This document shows positions 1-11,600 of a stretch of 64,000 nucleotides of DNA, in pieces. The DNA comes from Phallus indusiatus (taxonomy: Eukaryota; Basidiomycota; Agaricomycetes; Phallales; Phallaceae). Below the pieces are notes generated by a model. That model saw nothing but the letters and a program-made list of their open reading frames with translations, made no database searches and was not told the DNA's origin. Location of the stretch: contig JAQFWX010000004.1 of assembly GCA_027605045.1 (NCBI GenBank), positions 434,001 through 498,000 of the forward strand, read 5' to 3'. Numbering within the stretch: position 1 is the first letter of the stretch; each line of letters starts with the position of its first letter. Position numbers and translations under genes: made by a program.

Positions 1-2
1 AA

Positions 3-293
3 GTCCAACCTCCCGGGGGACTGGGTCGCGGTGGTGCACATTGGCGTGCTAGGCCTGGCGTTACTGCTCCAACAGGTAGAGGCGGAGGTGATGATAGTAG
101 ATCATGGAGAGGAAGAGATAGAGATTCCCCTCCTCCAAGACCGAGACGAAATTCACCTCCCCGCGTTCGACCTCCTGTTCCGGAACGTGAGCGAAATTTT
201 GACAGACCACGTTCGGGAAGAAGATCACGGTCTCGTTCACGTAGTCGTCAACGTTCGCGCTCCCCGCGTAGGAGACCGGGAAGGTATGATTGA
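3..293 (+). CDS. RS-rich protein, C-terminal part (splicing-factor type)
   Basis: Reading frame 3 is open from the left edge to a TGA at 291-293, giving 96 residues with no internal stop. It starts with a Gly/Arg-rich stretch and ends in an Arg/Ser dipeptide tail (SGRRSRSRSRSRQRSRSP, then RRRPGRYD). Such tails occur in SR proteins and RNPS1-like factors, where phosphorylated RS repeats mediate spliceosome contacts in the nucleus. The RNA-binding domain, if present, lies outside the window, so the exact family cannot be named. The gene is convergent with EMC6. No intron is needed in the visible part. Seen: composition and stop. Inferred: splicing role. Confidence 0.7.
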   Translation, partial: VQPPGGLGRGGAHWRARPGVTAPTGRGGGDDSRSWRGRDRDSPPPRPRRNSPPRVRPPVPERERNFDRPRSGRRSRSRSRSRQRSRSPRRRPGRYD

Positions 294-563
294 TCAGAGA
301 GCGTGGTTCGACCCATCTCTTTTTCATTGTGGTGACAGCCGTTGAGTAAAATGTGGTTATTAAAAATACATAAGTATATTTGTAGCTAATACTTTAAATA
401 TCCTGATACTGCGTTACATAAATAACCTTGTCTGATTATCTCGTATGTAAGAACGATAAGAAGAGAGCCTTGTCGGCCACCGAGTTGGCTTCGACACCTC
501 GAAGCACTAGCTCGATGTTTTTGAGCAGGATTCAGAGAACCGTCGCAATAACACAATGATGTC

Positions 564-979
564 TTAATCATAGACTAAAAAAGAGATTAAGAAGTTTATA
601 TCATGAACAACCACTCATACATACCATGTACAATACCATCTAGTAAACTTGACATCAGCTTCAAAATATCATCTTCGTAACGTATGTACTCACAAAACAA
701 AGTCCACACAAGGATAAATGTCCAAAAGTCAGGCGTAGCAAGCTCTGTCCACCCGCCTTTGAAATATTTATCTGGCTTTCCTCCGCATTTCAAAGTACCA
801 AGAAGCAGAGCGGCAGCAGCTGAGGAAACAGCAAAAAAGCCAAATCCACTTAGTGTTTCAAATCCTAGTATTCCAGAAGTAGCACCGACAAAGCAAGAAA
901 TGAGGAACTTTGCGTTGTTAATGCTAGTGTTATGCAAGACATTGGGAGGATAGATGAGATGCGCGGACTGGTCTTCCAT
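564..979 (-). CDS. EMC6: ER membrane protein complex subunit 6
   Basis: Three exons (979-694, 639-625, 574-564) join to 103 residues, close to the 110 of human EMC6. The conserved core GATSGILGF, the KYFK segment and two hydrophobic helices are in exon 1. The family C-terminus (FWTFLYGMVHVY in human) is recovered only by splicing: exon 1 ends at WTLF, a 15-nt exon gives YGIVH, and an 11-nt last exon gives VYD and a TAA. The product is a small transmembrane subunit of the EMC insertase, which places tail-anchored and multipass proteins into the ER membrane. Unspliced reading gives a false 127-residue protein. The start is the first Met, MEDQSAHLIY. It is divergent from HOM2 across about 210 bp. 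Confidence 0.92.
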
Positions 980-1188
980 GCTTGCTACTTGATGACTAAT
1001 ACGATGAGTTACGTAATCCTAAAACTTCAAACTCCGACTGTACGGAGTCAATGACTTGGCGACAGTCAAAAAGCTGGAATTGTCTTCGCTTCTTCGATTC
1101 AACCAGCAAGCAAGGCCGCGTGGACGAGGCAAAATTCAAAGGATTATTTGAGACAAATTATCTCCTCCGATTTTCTTGATTAACCAGG

Positions 1189-2419
1189 ATGCCAAATACC
1201 CGTGTTATTAACGTTGGTGTTCTGGGAGCAACAGGCACGGTTGGACAACGTTTTATTCTTCTTTTGGGGTTGCACCCATACTTCCGTCTGCATACTGTTG
1301 GGGCTTCTGCACGGTCTGTGGGACACAAATATGCCGATATCACAGCCTGGAAGCAGACCCAGCCCATTCCAGCGATCGCGAAGGATCTGATCGTCCAACC
1401 CTGCTTGCCTGAGTCATTCGGCGATGTAGAGATAATTTTCTCAGGTTTGGATTCCGAAGTCGCGGGCGATATAGGTATGTAACGTACGTTTTCGCCGTGT
1501 CTCTTTTTTCCCTATTGTTCTCGAATTGGGCCGCTGTCCTCATGATACACTTATTTGGGGCATAGAATTAGCATTCAGGAACGCTAACATCGCGGTCTTC
1601 TCAAACGCGAAAAACCATCGAAGGGATCCAGTCGTTCCGCTCATTGTCCCATTGGTTAATCCGGACCATCTGGCTATATTATCTTATCAGCGATCCCTTC
1701 TCAACCCAGTTCCGAGTCGCGGTTGTATCGTGACAAATGCCAATTGCGCTGCAACAGGATGCGCTGTCCCGTTAGCTGCTCTACAGCGGGCATTCGGTCC
1801 GATAGAATGTGCGATGATAACCACCATGCAGGCTATCTCGGGCGCTGGCTACCCAGGTGTTCCCAGCATGGATATATTCGATAACGTAATCCCTTATATT
1901 GGTGGTGGGGAAGAAGACAAGCTCGAATGGGAACTGTCCAAGATTCTCGGCGGATTAAGCGATCAAAATGGAAATGCAGTAAAAAAGGGGGGCGGTAGCG
2001 CATCTGAAGGAGGAGTCATAAGCTCGTTCCGGTTAGCAGATTTGCGTGTGTCGGCTGCGTGCAATCGCGTACCCGTCCTTGAAGGACACACGGCTTGTGT
2101 GTCTGTTCGATTCGCCCGTAGGCCCGCACCGAAAGTCGAAGATGTTATCACAGCGCTGAAATCGTATACTTGCGAAGCACAAACGCTTGGTTGTCCATCC
2201 GCGCCGAAGAATCCCCTTTTGGTACATAGTGAACAGGACCGACCTCAACCCCGTCTGGACCGCGATGCTCAATCTGGAGCCGGTGTCAGTGTTGGAAGAG
2301 TGCGAGAATGCAAGGTGTTGGACATTAAATTTGTCCTCATGGCCAACAATGTCGCTATCGGTGCTGCCACGAGCAGTCTTATCAATGCTGAAATAGCCAT
2401 TGAGAAGGGCTACATTTAG
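1189..2419 (+). CDS. HOM2: Aspartate-semialdehyde dehydrogenase
   Basis: Two exons (1189-1474, 1566-2419) encode 379 residues. The enzyme reduces aspartyl phosphate to aspartate semialdehyde, the branch step to threonine, methionine and (in bacteria) lysine; it is cytosolic. The NADP-binding loop GATGTVGQ lies near residue 13. The catalytic cysteine is in TNANCAATG at residue 156. The active-site histidine is in VLEGHTACVSVRF near residue 255. The C-terminal DRPQPRLDRD and GVSVGRVRE blocks are typical of fungal Hom2. The single 91-nt intron interrupts GDI-ELAF, and skipping it restores the family alignment. Its 3' end faces the 3' end of RUB1. Confidence 0.95.
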
Positions 2420-2629
2420 ACAAAAGCTGATCAGACCCACTCAAATGCATGATGGATGAGGATGGGGGGAAAACAATACGAATAGTCAGTGGATGTATAT
2501 ACGTATATGACCCTATCGCCGAGAATCATTATCTCTGCGGAAAGAACACTGGTGTTGTGTATAGATGAAAGGAAATGAATACAGAAAAAAAAAGCTGGGA
2601 GTTTTGGTCTAGCATGACGTGATGTAGTA

Positions 2630-3185
2630 TTACGACGACTGTCCTCCACGTAAGGCCAACACAAGATGTAATACACTGCCCGCCAACACATTCAAGTCTC
2701 TTGCAGTCTTGTCATCTGGCCTGTATAATCAGATAGATCAGCTTGAGAAACGACAATAGCAACAGCAGCTGACGGTTCTAGACGTACATTTGACGTCCTC
2801 CGAAGATGAGTCTTTGCTGCGGTGGCGGAACTCCGGATTGTTCCTCTACTTTTTCTTTTATGCGACTTATCTAAAGAGAATACACGTGGTTAGTTCACAG
2901 TTGAGAAAGAAACAATGCAGCAGTGAACAAAAAGGCTCCAGAGCAGGGTCAAACGAATGGCATCCCAAGCTGTTTAACTGCCTCTCCGATGGCAATAGAC
3001 AAACCTTGTCATCAAGGTCGATATCAAGCTCAACCTGCACAGTCAAGAGTAAGTATCATGACGAACGACGCCCAACATACAACTCGCACCTCTTTTCCCG
3101 TTAACGTCTTCGATAAGCGACATCAGCCACAGCCGCGAAGATGATGAGCGAAGAGAGAGAAACGCACCTTGACTTTAATGAGCAT
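2630..3185 (-). CDS. RUB1: NEDD8-like ubiquitin-like modifier
   Basis: Five exons (3185-3168, 3107-3090, 3034-3005, 2870-2788, 2720-2630) join exactly to 79 residues. The pieces read MLIKVK / TLTGKE / [10 protein letters not shown] / a 27-residue exon with [18 protein letters not shown] / a last exon with [12 protein letters not shown]. This follows NEDD8 nearly residue by residue. The protein is conjugated to cullins to activate SCF ubiquitin ligases. The conjugation Gly-Gly is followed by three residues, QSS, so the product is a precursor needing C-terminal trimming. Two exons of 18 nt and one of 30 nt show that this genome handles micro-exons in a housekeeping gene. No single open frame covers the gene. 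Confidence 0.95.
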
Positions 3186-4009
3186 AACGAATGAAATGGG
3201 ACGAATGCGAAGAATATACAGATGAATTAGAGAAAGAAAGGAAAACGGCAGTTTGAGGAGGCCAGAGGAAAATGTTTTGTTGTTTTTTATGAAGTATTCG
3301 CGTTCGGGGACTTGAGCTGGTTTACGAAAGCGCTTTAATTATGAAATCCGTCTAACCGGCGATCTCCGAATGATACTCCCAAACAGTCACGTGCCTTTTC
3401 TCTTCCCTATTATTTTTCTTTCGTATTCGTCTCTTAAATTTCCTTCTTTCTTCCTTTTCAATTTAAATATTGGCTTCAAATCTCACGATAATATCTCATC
3501 TTAGAAAGTACATGAGCGGCTTGAAAATTTTTTCATTATACAGGTCTTTGAATCGGGTAAGATTGCTCCAAAATGGGGTAAAGCAAGAAAAATCAAGGGA
3601 CAGGCTTTACCGCTACGGGCTGGTTTTCTAAACGAGTTTTCGAGAAGAACATTTGGTCACTTTCCAATTTCAACACAAAGGCACGGCTTTTGAATCGTCT
3701 TATTCTAAAACGGATATTCCAACCCACGCTGTGGGGGAGAGCCACGCTTAATAGAAGTACAGGTTTCCCATCAATCAAAGTTTTTGAAGTGGACTGCATT
3801 GGTATAAATCTTTGGTGAGTAATGTAAATTTAGACTTTCCAAAAAATTATTATTATAATTACTGGCTGTTCTGAGCTTCTAGAACACGTCTTTTCCCAAA
3901 ACAGGTTCCTTCCATATCCGTAAGGTTCGGCGCAAAATGGAAACGGAAACGCGCTCATCTATCTACAGGATGTAAATACACTGAAGCTGAAGTACTGAAT
4001 ATGCTCGTG
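3186..4009. other. Intergenic: RUB1 upstream region
   Basis: No gene I can support. The part next to 3185 must hold the RUB1 promoter. Pyrimidine-rich DNA lies at about 3395-3460. An open frame on the + strand from about 3578 to 3816 (GTGFTATGWFSKRVF and onward) looks somewhat protein-like but lacks a Met, and a short frame starting MSGLKIFSLYRS begins near 3512. A tiny spliced gene is possible but unproven. Confidence 0.4.
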
Positions 4010-4861
4010 TCATTCGTCGCCTACAACGTCTGCTCCCGGAAGTAACCACCGCAGCGTAATGCTTATGCGCCTTGTCCTTCTAAACCAAGCTCCTCCACCG
4101 TCACTTCCTTCGTCCAAAACATAATCTCCGCACTGACCCTCAATTCCATGTGTCCATTTATAACGCGCGTCTTTAGATAGAACGATAATACTTCTTCGAG
4201 GGAGATAAACATCCCATCTATCCAATTCCCCGCTTGGCTCAACTTTTTGGAAAGTCATAACCGTCCCGCTACCCAGACTTACACCGATTATCCCGTCCGC
4301 GAACCTCCGGAGCAGATCCACGTGAGGCGTGATACCTTCCCCAGGCAAATAGTGGTTCAAAATGGCCTGACGCGACATGCCACTCAAGGAAGCCGTAGAA
4401 TTCTTCGGCGGGAAGAGCATCTCATATGTTTCCATAGGGAGATGTGGCTCGAGCACCGCAGCTAACACGACAACCAGCTCATCCAAGAATGGTGGCAGCC
4501 CTGAATTTCCGTTGGACGCTCTCCCGAACAACATTGCCTGGTTGATGTTGATGCCAGACCGATTCCCTTGATTCAACGCCCTGTTATTACTGGTACCATC
4601 ACCGTTATCGTTGTTGACACGGAAATATTGTGTTGTGCAGGAAATGAGTTTCTCTTCCAGTTCTTCCGACAAGAGGACGGCCGGATTAAAGAAAAGCCCT
4701 GGAATTGGAGGCGCAGTCTTCCGTGCCGGGAATTTTGTACATTGGTCATGATTATTGCAAGTCCTGCCAAGCTCAGGAAAATAACCTTCCAAAGGACTCG
4801 CGCTGTCAAACAGCGAATCGACATCAAATTCATCATCCGACTCGGTAACCTGATCTTCCAT
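4010..4861 (-). CDS. AlkB-like 2-oxoglutarate/Fe(II) dioxygenase
   Basis: The C-terminal half has the AlkB double-stranded beta-helix signature: NHYLPGEGITPHVD supplies the HxD iron ligands, KWTHGI the distal histidine, and RISITLRW the arginines that bind 2-oxoglutarate. Members demethylate DNA, RNA or protein. The order of motifs fits the ALKBH4/7/8-like branch of fungi, but I cannot assign the substrate. The N-terminal third is acidic and low in predicted structure (DDEFDVDSLFDSASP). The start chosen is MEDQVTESDD, giving 283 residues. In-frame Mets at 4903 and 4972 would extend it by 14 or 37 residues, the longest form with a hydrophobic leader that looks unlike the family. The gene is divergent from HAM1. 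Confidence 0.8.
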   Translation of the reverse strand: MEDQVTESDDEFDVDSLFDSASPLEGYFPELGRTCNNHDQCTKFPARKTAPPIPGLFFNPAVLLSEELEEKLISCTTQYFRVNNDNGDGTSNNRALNQGNRSGININQAMLFGRASNGNSGLPPFLDELVVVLAAVLEPHLPMETYEMLFPPKNSTASLSGMSRQAILNHYLPGEGITPHVDLLRRFADGIIGVSLGSGTVMTFQKVEPSGELDRWDVYLPRRSIIVLSKDARYKWTHGIEGQCGDYVLDEGSDGGGAWFRRTRRISITLRWLLPGADVVGDE

Positions 4862-5189
4862 AGCTATATGATCAAATATTGTTGTGAAATTAGAATTGTT
4901 CATTCGTTTGTTTAGGATCTCCCCGCACCAATACAAAAATACAACGAGTTTGATTGACCAACTGAAGTTCAAGTGGATCTATTAATGTAAAAGTTCTATT
5001 GTTGTATGTTATTCAAATACTAGATAAATTTCAAAAAGCAGACATACTTCACTTGATAAACTACTATAGTGAGCGTCGCCTTTGTTTGCTTTCTGTGGTT
5101 GCGGAGCGGCGGAATCAAAAAGACATTTTTACTTCCGAACGCGTGTTCAAGTTGTGACTTGTCGCCACAGAGGCAAACGTTGAGGGAAA

Positions 5190-6114
5190 ATGAAGACTCA
5201 ACCATTGGGTAAGGTCTTGAAACGAACCAAAGACGAATTCTTGTTGATCAATAACGCTTTTTTGTTTCAGTTTTTGTAACTGGAAACGCAAATAAACTCA
5301 TAGAAGTCCGCGCTATTCTTTCGGATGGTTCGACACCTATCCAATTAGAATCTCAGAGCCTTGAATGTAAAGCCTAATAATTATCCAAAACTCCGGGTTA
5401 AATATTCACAGCAAAAAAAAACGTGATTTTTTTTTCGTAGTACCTGAGATTCAAGGAACGACCCAGGATGTCGCCAGGGAAAAATGTCGCCGGGCTGCAG
5501 AACTTGTTTGTGTTTTTTTTGTTCGTTGGCACTAAGGGTACTATATTAATTTTGGTCATATTCAGGTGAACGGTCCATGTATAACCGAGGACACAGCACT
5601 GTGCTTCAAAGCTCTGAACGGTCTACCTGGACCTTACATCAAATGGTTCCTCGCCGAATTAGGCCACGAGGGTAGTGTTTTCGCAGACTTCGCCTTTCTA
5701 CTAAAAAGCTAAATATCTGAAATACATCAAGGGCTCAATACTATGTTAGAAGGCTTTCCGACCAAAGAAGCAACTGCACTTTGTACATTCGCCTATTGTC
5801 CCGGGCCTGGGCAAGAACCAATCTTATTTGAAGGGCGAACCGAGGGTCGTATAGTACCGGCCCGAGGTTTAGGTCGGTTCGGATGGGATCCTATTTTTGA
5901 AGCTGAAAATACAGGATTGACGTAAGATAAATCCCACTAATCTCATTTGTCTCCCCATGGCATTATTTTTTTTTACTGAAGCGACTTTTGTTTTTTGTTT
6001 GTTTCTGAAACACACAGATATGCTGAAATGCCTTCTGAGCAGAAAAATAAGATTTCACACAGGTATCGCGCGCTGGAAAAGCTTCGTGCGCATTTACAGT
6101 CTTTAAAGGGATAA
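5190..6114 (+). CDS. HAM1: Inosine triphosphate pyrophosphatase
   Basis: Six exons (5190-5208, 5271-5366, 5441-5505, 5566-5671, 5732-5921, 6018-6114) join in frame to 190 residues; human ITPA has 194. The enzyme hydrolyses ITP, dITP and XTP to monophosphates and keeps non-canonical purines out of DNA and RNA. The substrate loop [13 protein letters not shown] is at the N-terminus, [23 protein letters not shown] in the middle (Asp and Glu for Mg2+), and [10 protein letters not shown] and [10 protein letters not shown] near the end. Exon 1 is only 19 nt (MKTQPL plus one base). The conserved block before the dipeptide LP (LELPEIQGT) requires the acceptor at 5439-5440. Single-copy housekeeping gene. 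Confidence 0.95.
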
Positions 6115-8121
6115 ACTGGATGACGTCCGGTCAAAGTTGGCTATAGACTATAGTAGTGATGGATTCTAATTAAGTACGTAATAAAAATGACGAATAAACG
6201 AAGTGTCGAAACTAAAAGTTGGGTCGTCTACGACGCAGCTTCATATCGCTTTCGCGGTATTTTGTAACTAAATGAACTCAATTTTGTAGGAGACTTCAAA
6301 TGCCGTCATTCATACTAGTGTGAGCGTTTGATGGGCGCGATAATACTAAATCTTTGATAGTGATTGCTAGTAACAAACACCGAACCCACTTTTGGCGATC
6401 TATTCATTGATCTATAGTTGGACATGAGAACAATGCACACATGCACATCGCCAAATTAACTAAGCGGATGACCGTCGGATCCCAACAATCATATCGATAT
6501 TTACCGGCATGAGAAAAATCATAATGTTGGTTATTTGCACAATAACTTACGATTGCATAAAACCCTAAGATCGCATATACGTTCTAAAATACCCATTGAT
6601 TAATTGGGAGATGTCTGGTTGTAATTTCTATCATATACACCATTGTTCACGTGCCTTTTTAATTGGACTCTGACTCGTACATAAGTCGGACTTTTTAAAG
6701 TACCACTCCGGCTCAGCAAGAGCCGTGTGTAGCAAATATTGAGAAGTCTTAGGTGTCGTAATTCTCTCAACAAAAGTAGTACTGATGCACCGGGGGAAAA
6801 CATTCGCCGGTACTACCATAAAGCCGAGTTCAAATAAAGCCCGTTCCCGATTATTAAATAGTATATACCTTAATTACTAAAACGAGATGAAAGGAAGTTC
6901 CACTCAGAGGCGAGGGTAAGTGTTAAGCATACATACATACATACATATATTTCCGCCTTCGATTTCTCTTGCCAGTGAAGCCTCATGGTTCATTTCAATC
7001 CAACGGTCACTTCGGATCTGTCTCCTCGATTGACCATAGGACGCGCCAGGACTCAAACCGGTGTTCGGTACGTCTAATATGTAGCTTAGGTGCGCATGCG
7101 TATAGCACTAAAAAGCCATGTCACTCGGGAAATGGAAGCATCGTAAACTGCCTCGTGTCCATGCACTCGCGCAAGAAGACTCAGAATTCTTTTTTGAGCG
7201 AGTGATTCGATGATTGGCAAAGCCGGATCATGCCATTGCATGGGTGCCAAAATACACATATGAAAGTACTTCTTTCCCTTCGCTGCGGTATTGTCGCAGT
7301 TGAGTCTAAAAGTTAAAGCCAGTCTCGATTATTTCATTTCTTTTATTAGAAGCCAGGGAACTGCGATATCTATTAAGTGACGTTTATTTTCCCTTAATAG
7401 GTTCGTTTGTTTGCCATCGTCGGATCGATCTCTGCTCCAGATCCCGTTTTAACCTGCCAACTTGAGCCAAAATGGTATACATTTACTAGTATTTACTAGT
7501 ACATTCATCGGCTGTCAAACCTCGTGTATATGTCTATTATGGTAGATAATCTTCATTCACATAAAGGAGTTTTGTCATAAAATTTAATTGAGATGTGGTA
7601 TTGATGCCTCGACAACGTATCAATCTCCGCGGCGCTCGAGTCGCGCTTATTTACATCAGTCAGGAAATGCATCTCCTGTTAATTGAAGCTGTCCATGTGG
7701 ACGCTATTCAGGAGGTCCGCAGCCTGTCTAGTTCAGAGAGTCAGAGTTTTCAACATACAACGAAGTCTATGGTATTGGCAATACGGGACAAATCCCTGTT
7801 CCGTCTTGTCGTCTGATTTTAAGTCTTTACTATTAAAACACTAATGTAAACAGTTACGTAGATACAACAAATGCAATTATTATTAAGCTTGTAAGCTTTG
7901 TAATGCGCAGTCTGAGCGTAAACGCGAATAAACATATTACAAGTGAGGAAACGACGCAACTCCTAACTTGACATCTTCCGCTTCATTATAGAAAGCCAGA
8001 AATGACGTTGAAAACTTCGTCATTTCTTCTTCGACTTCTGCAACTTCTTCAGCTGACGAACGTAAGATAGCGTAAGATGCATATATTACACTCCAAACGC
8101 CACGTTGTGCCTGTTCTAAGT
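6115..8121. other. Intergenic, about 2 kb without a supported gene
   Basis: Both flanking genes end here (HAM1 + and the BCS1-like gene -). Short open frames are present on both strands, but none has family motifs or a consistent splice pattern. AT-rich DNA dominates 6130-6900. The frame on the minus strand at 7937-8263 may be an alternative C-terminus for the BCS1-like gene (see that entry). Confidence 0.5.
6928..6947. repeat. ACAT microsatellite
   Basis: About five tandem copies of a CATA/ACAT tetranucleotide in the intergenic stretch after HAM1. Confidence 0.85.
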
Positions 8122-10522
8122 TCATCGTCTTAAACCACGATGCCGAAAATGGAATCTCCCCGGTCGGCGTATGGGGTAACCTGCTGCTCTGATTCCTTGA
8201 GGACGCCCGTTGTTCCTGTCTGAAGCTTCTACTAATTCTGAAGGCTCTTGGTCGTTGCGACATTGTTCCGACTCGGAGTCGGATTCAAGCTCATCACCAT
8301 CCTGAACCTTCTCATCCTTCTTCTTCTCCCGTTTCGTCATCTTGGCCTTGGCCTTGGACTCCGTCTTCTCGGATTTCGCTTCCTTCATATTTCTTTTGAC
8401 CAGCTCCTCCTCGACCCACTTTTCAATCCCCTTCAAAGCGCTCCTCGGTCTCTCCTTGTACAGCATCAAATAACCCTGCAAGCTCGCAATAGAAAACACA
8501 TCTGCTGGAATCAACTCTCCAAACTCGTCGGATAGTTTCGACAGCTCCTCAAGCGCGACAACCTCAGGAACAACAAGCCTCGCAAATCGAATAGCAGTAG
8601 ACTCGGACTCCGGACTTGTCTTTTTCGCAATAGTAGACTTGGATACGGCAGAATCTTTGACTTTCTCTTTCGTCTTTTTAAAAGGCTCAAAAAAGCTCCA
8701 AAATAATTCTCTAGCTTGCCATTTTGTAGCATTTTTGAATTCGACGTGAACGTCCATTCGTCCAGGACGTCGGAGAGCTTCGTCGAGAGCTGTAACGCAA
8801 TTGGTAGTCGCGAATAGTAAACGACCCTCTGCAGCTGCTATTCCGTCCAAAGCGTTCAAAAGCCCGCTCAAAGTTATACCCCTCCCAGTCATCGAAGAAT
8901 CACCGTCCGGTTTATTGAAAGAAGAAGAATCGCCTTTACTTTCGCCCTGACGATCTTCTCCGGGTCGTTGAGAGTGGGCGTCGTCGTCGTAAGGATTTAA
9001 CGATGAGGTTCCCGCTACAGATTGACGAGCAGCGGTCGCTTTTCGAAATACAGCATCTATGTCTTCGATGAGTAAGATGCTTCGAGAGGGCATAGAGCAA
9101 AAGAGATTGTTGAGTTCCGAGTCTCCCAGACCAGGCTTGGAAAGAGAGACGATGTACACGTCAAGACCCAATTCGCCAGCGATACTATGGATGAGACTTG
9201 TCTTTCCTGATCCGGGAACACCGTACTGTATTGATCAACAATCAGAATCACTATTAGCTGAAAATTAGGGAGATATTTCGTACTAGCAAGTACCCGCGAC
9301 GGTAAGGTATTCCTCTCTCGACATACCATTCCTCATTGGAGAGGAAATCTACTGCGTCAGCTAGGATTCCTTCTTTAACCTAAAAGCTGGGCGATCAATA
9401 CAGGTTCATCGAGTATCCAAAGCAGCCTACCTCTGGCTCCAAGATAACGGAACGTAACGACCTTTTTCTACGGCTTGAAGTGCGATACCAGTCATTGGTG
9501 TAACTATGATTTGATAATATAAGACAGCGTTACGAGAGGAAATATATCACAAGATGATTTACCCTCCGATACTATATATGTTGATAACATCTTCGCTTTC
9601 GGACATTTCCTTCGCTTCTTGTAATATCTCCCGAAGGAAGTCATGCTTTCGCGTGTACAAACTACAAATGGGGATTAAAAATGATGGTATATCACGATAC
9701 GAATATAACACAAAAATACCATAATATAAGAGTCTCCGTTAAATGAGGACTTCCGTTTCGGTCGTTCTTGCATCTTGTAACCGAAATCCACGTTCCCTTG
9801 TGTTTGAACCAGCTAGGAACATCTATCGTAATATAAGAATGGTTATGACAAGGTAAAAAAATGTGTCTAACATACCATAAACAGGATAGTATCTCAACTG
9901 GCGTTTTGAAGGGCTGTCTGCGTTTGAATCACCTCCGTAAAAGCTGTTATTGAAATTGTTGTGAAACGAATATTCAGTATTTATGTAGATATCACGAGAG
10001 TTTTCTAAATATGATATAAGGCATTTCAAGAAGCAAGTTGATATCAATCAATCAAACGCACCCCAGATGCCTTGACTTCCGAGCCAATGCATCATCCAAT
10101 CTACGAGCACGTATACCGAATCAGACGAGACAAAAAGACAAGAAAAGAGAAAACGTACGATAAACATCATCATTACTCTCAAAATGGACAGAAATGTACC
10201 ACGCAGTAGTCAACCTCGTCCAGATGCGATTCCATAGTGAAAAAGCGAGCCTTCTCGAAGTTTCAATGACAAAACCAACCAACATCAACTTTAGCACGTC
10301 CTGATTTCTAACAGCTAGTGATATAAGAAAAGCGAGCAGGGAAGACGGCGAGATTTCCATTTTGTCAAAAGAGAAGGCTGTGGCGTTTGAGTAGACTGGC
10401 CCGGGACTGTTATTTGCTACTAGTAGGTTGGCGGTATCAGCCTCAGCGTTGGGTGTGATGATTCCTGAACCCGAGGGAGCCATGTCGGACAACGCATGTA
10501 GAACTTGTTGAGCAGCAGCCAT
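8122..10522 (-). CDS. BCS1-like AAA ATPase
   Basis: A multi-exon gene. Exon 1 (10522-10159) has a hydrophobic segment ([12 protein letters not shown] ... LMLVGFVIE) like the transmembrane region of BCS1, followed after an intron by [14 protein letters not shown], matching the BCS1 N-terminal domain. Later exons carry [18 protein letters not shown], the Walker A motif [10 protein letters not shown] (near 9205), Walker [33 protein letters not shown] and the arginine-finger region [18 protein letters not shown]. Yeast Bcs1 inserts the Rieske protein into mitochondrial complex III; fungi hold several paralogues of unknown role, and this one is likely such a paralogue. It ends in a Lys/Glu-rich tail (about 8230-8400). 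The final exon could instead splice into another frame ending at 7937. Confidence 0.85.
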
Positions 10523-11079
10523 GGTATTGGGAATATGAGCCTGGGCGAGTAGTTATAAACCGGCATTGAAGGCACGTTCTTTTTATGCGGCGGGGAGATT
10601 TCCCTCCGAGTCAGGCTGTCAGCGCAGGGTCAGCGCCCAAATGGAAACGTCACAGGAGGTAGACACAGGTTTGATTGTTTTTTATGTGTAATTTCGGTAT
10701 TCTTGAAATTATGCGAAAAGCGACGAAACGGGTTATGAAATGGGATCATGGACTCGGAGTTGACATCCAATCCGCGTTGATGTTACATCAGCGCCACGAG
10801 TCTTCTCTTCCTCATGCGATGCTACCTCAGAAAGGATACATCAAACAGGTGAGGGTGGTTTGCTGTTTTAAGAGAAGCAGTGATTTTTAGCACATTTGCC
10901 AGTCTGGGCCTTCGAATTCTTCAAGCAGTGCATGCACAGCTCCCCGAGTCATAGGGAGTCATATTGTCAATCTTGAAAGTCCGACTCAATTAAAGCTCAA
11001 AGAAGAAAGATTTTCAAGCTGGCCAGCAATCTTTTCGGGATGAAGTGGTGGATCTATTAATAGTGATCATATTATTAAT

Positions 11080-11600
11080 TGGGCAGTAACGACTGGAAGT
11101 CAAGACATAGTATAACTTTTGGACTCACTAGAGCCTGCACAGCCTCACTAGTACTCTTCCTCCTTCCCCTTCTCATTGAAAATTCTTCAAACAAACACTG
11201 CATGCCACCTCTTGTACCTTTCGAAGTACTTAGTCCCGCAAGCTCGCAACGGAAAACACCATATATGAGCTTCTGAGTCTGCAGCAGCAAGCCAACCCAC
11301 TTCAAAGGCTCATAGGAGCTCTGAGATACAAGCTCTTTGACTTGCCGTATTCAGTAGCTTTCAGATTGCACCGCGAGGGCGGAGGACTTGGTTGAGAGCA
11401 CAATAGCTGTTTGTGTGGCTGCGAACAATATGCGACCTCTCATTGTGGCGATATCCCATCTCAAGCCGGGTGGCTTTATTTAGTAGTAGAAAGATCGGTG
11501 GTGTCTTTGATTCTTGCTTCTTCAGGGTCGGTGAACTTTTCTAATTAGCGCGAAAATGTCTTCGATGGTCCCACTGACTCGTTCCGGTTTTGGATCTGTG
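11080..11600 (-). pseudogene. Decayed BCS1-like ATPase fragment
   Basis: Several stretches match the coding strand of the BCS1-like gene at 8122-10522 in the same order but with stops and frameshifts. The DNA around 11235-11265 (CAAGCTCGCAACGGAAAACA) parallels 8478-8500. The DNA around 11395-11450 parallels the region coding for [16 protein letters not shown]. The TGTCTTCGATG near 11550 parallels the Walker B exon. No open frame longer than about 75 residues spans it. It is read as a tandem duplicate that has lost function. Exact ends are uncertain. Confidence 0.65.

Noticed and set aside
596..979. 127-residue unspliced frame as the EMC6 protein
   Set aside because: It reads through two introns; splicing restores the conserved FYGIVHVY end.
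3593..3799. 68-residue minus frame upstream of RUB1
   Set aside because: No family match; the opposite strand is open over the same DNA. Left as unexplained.
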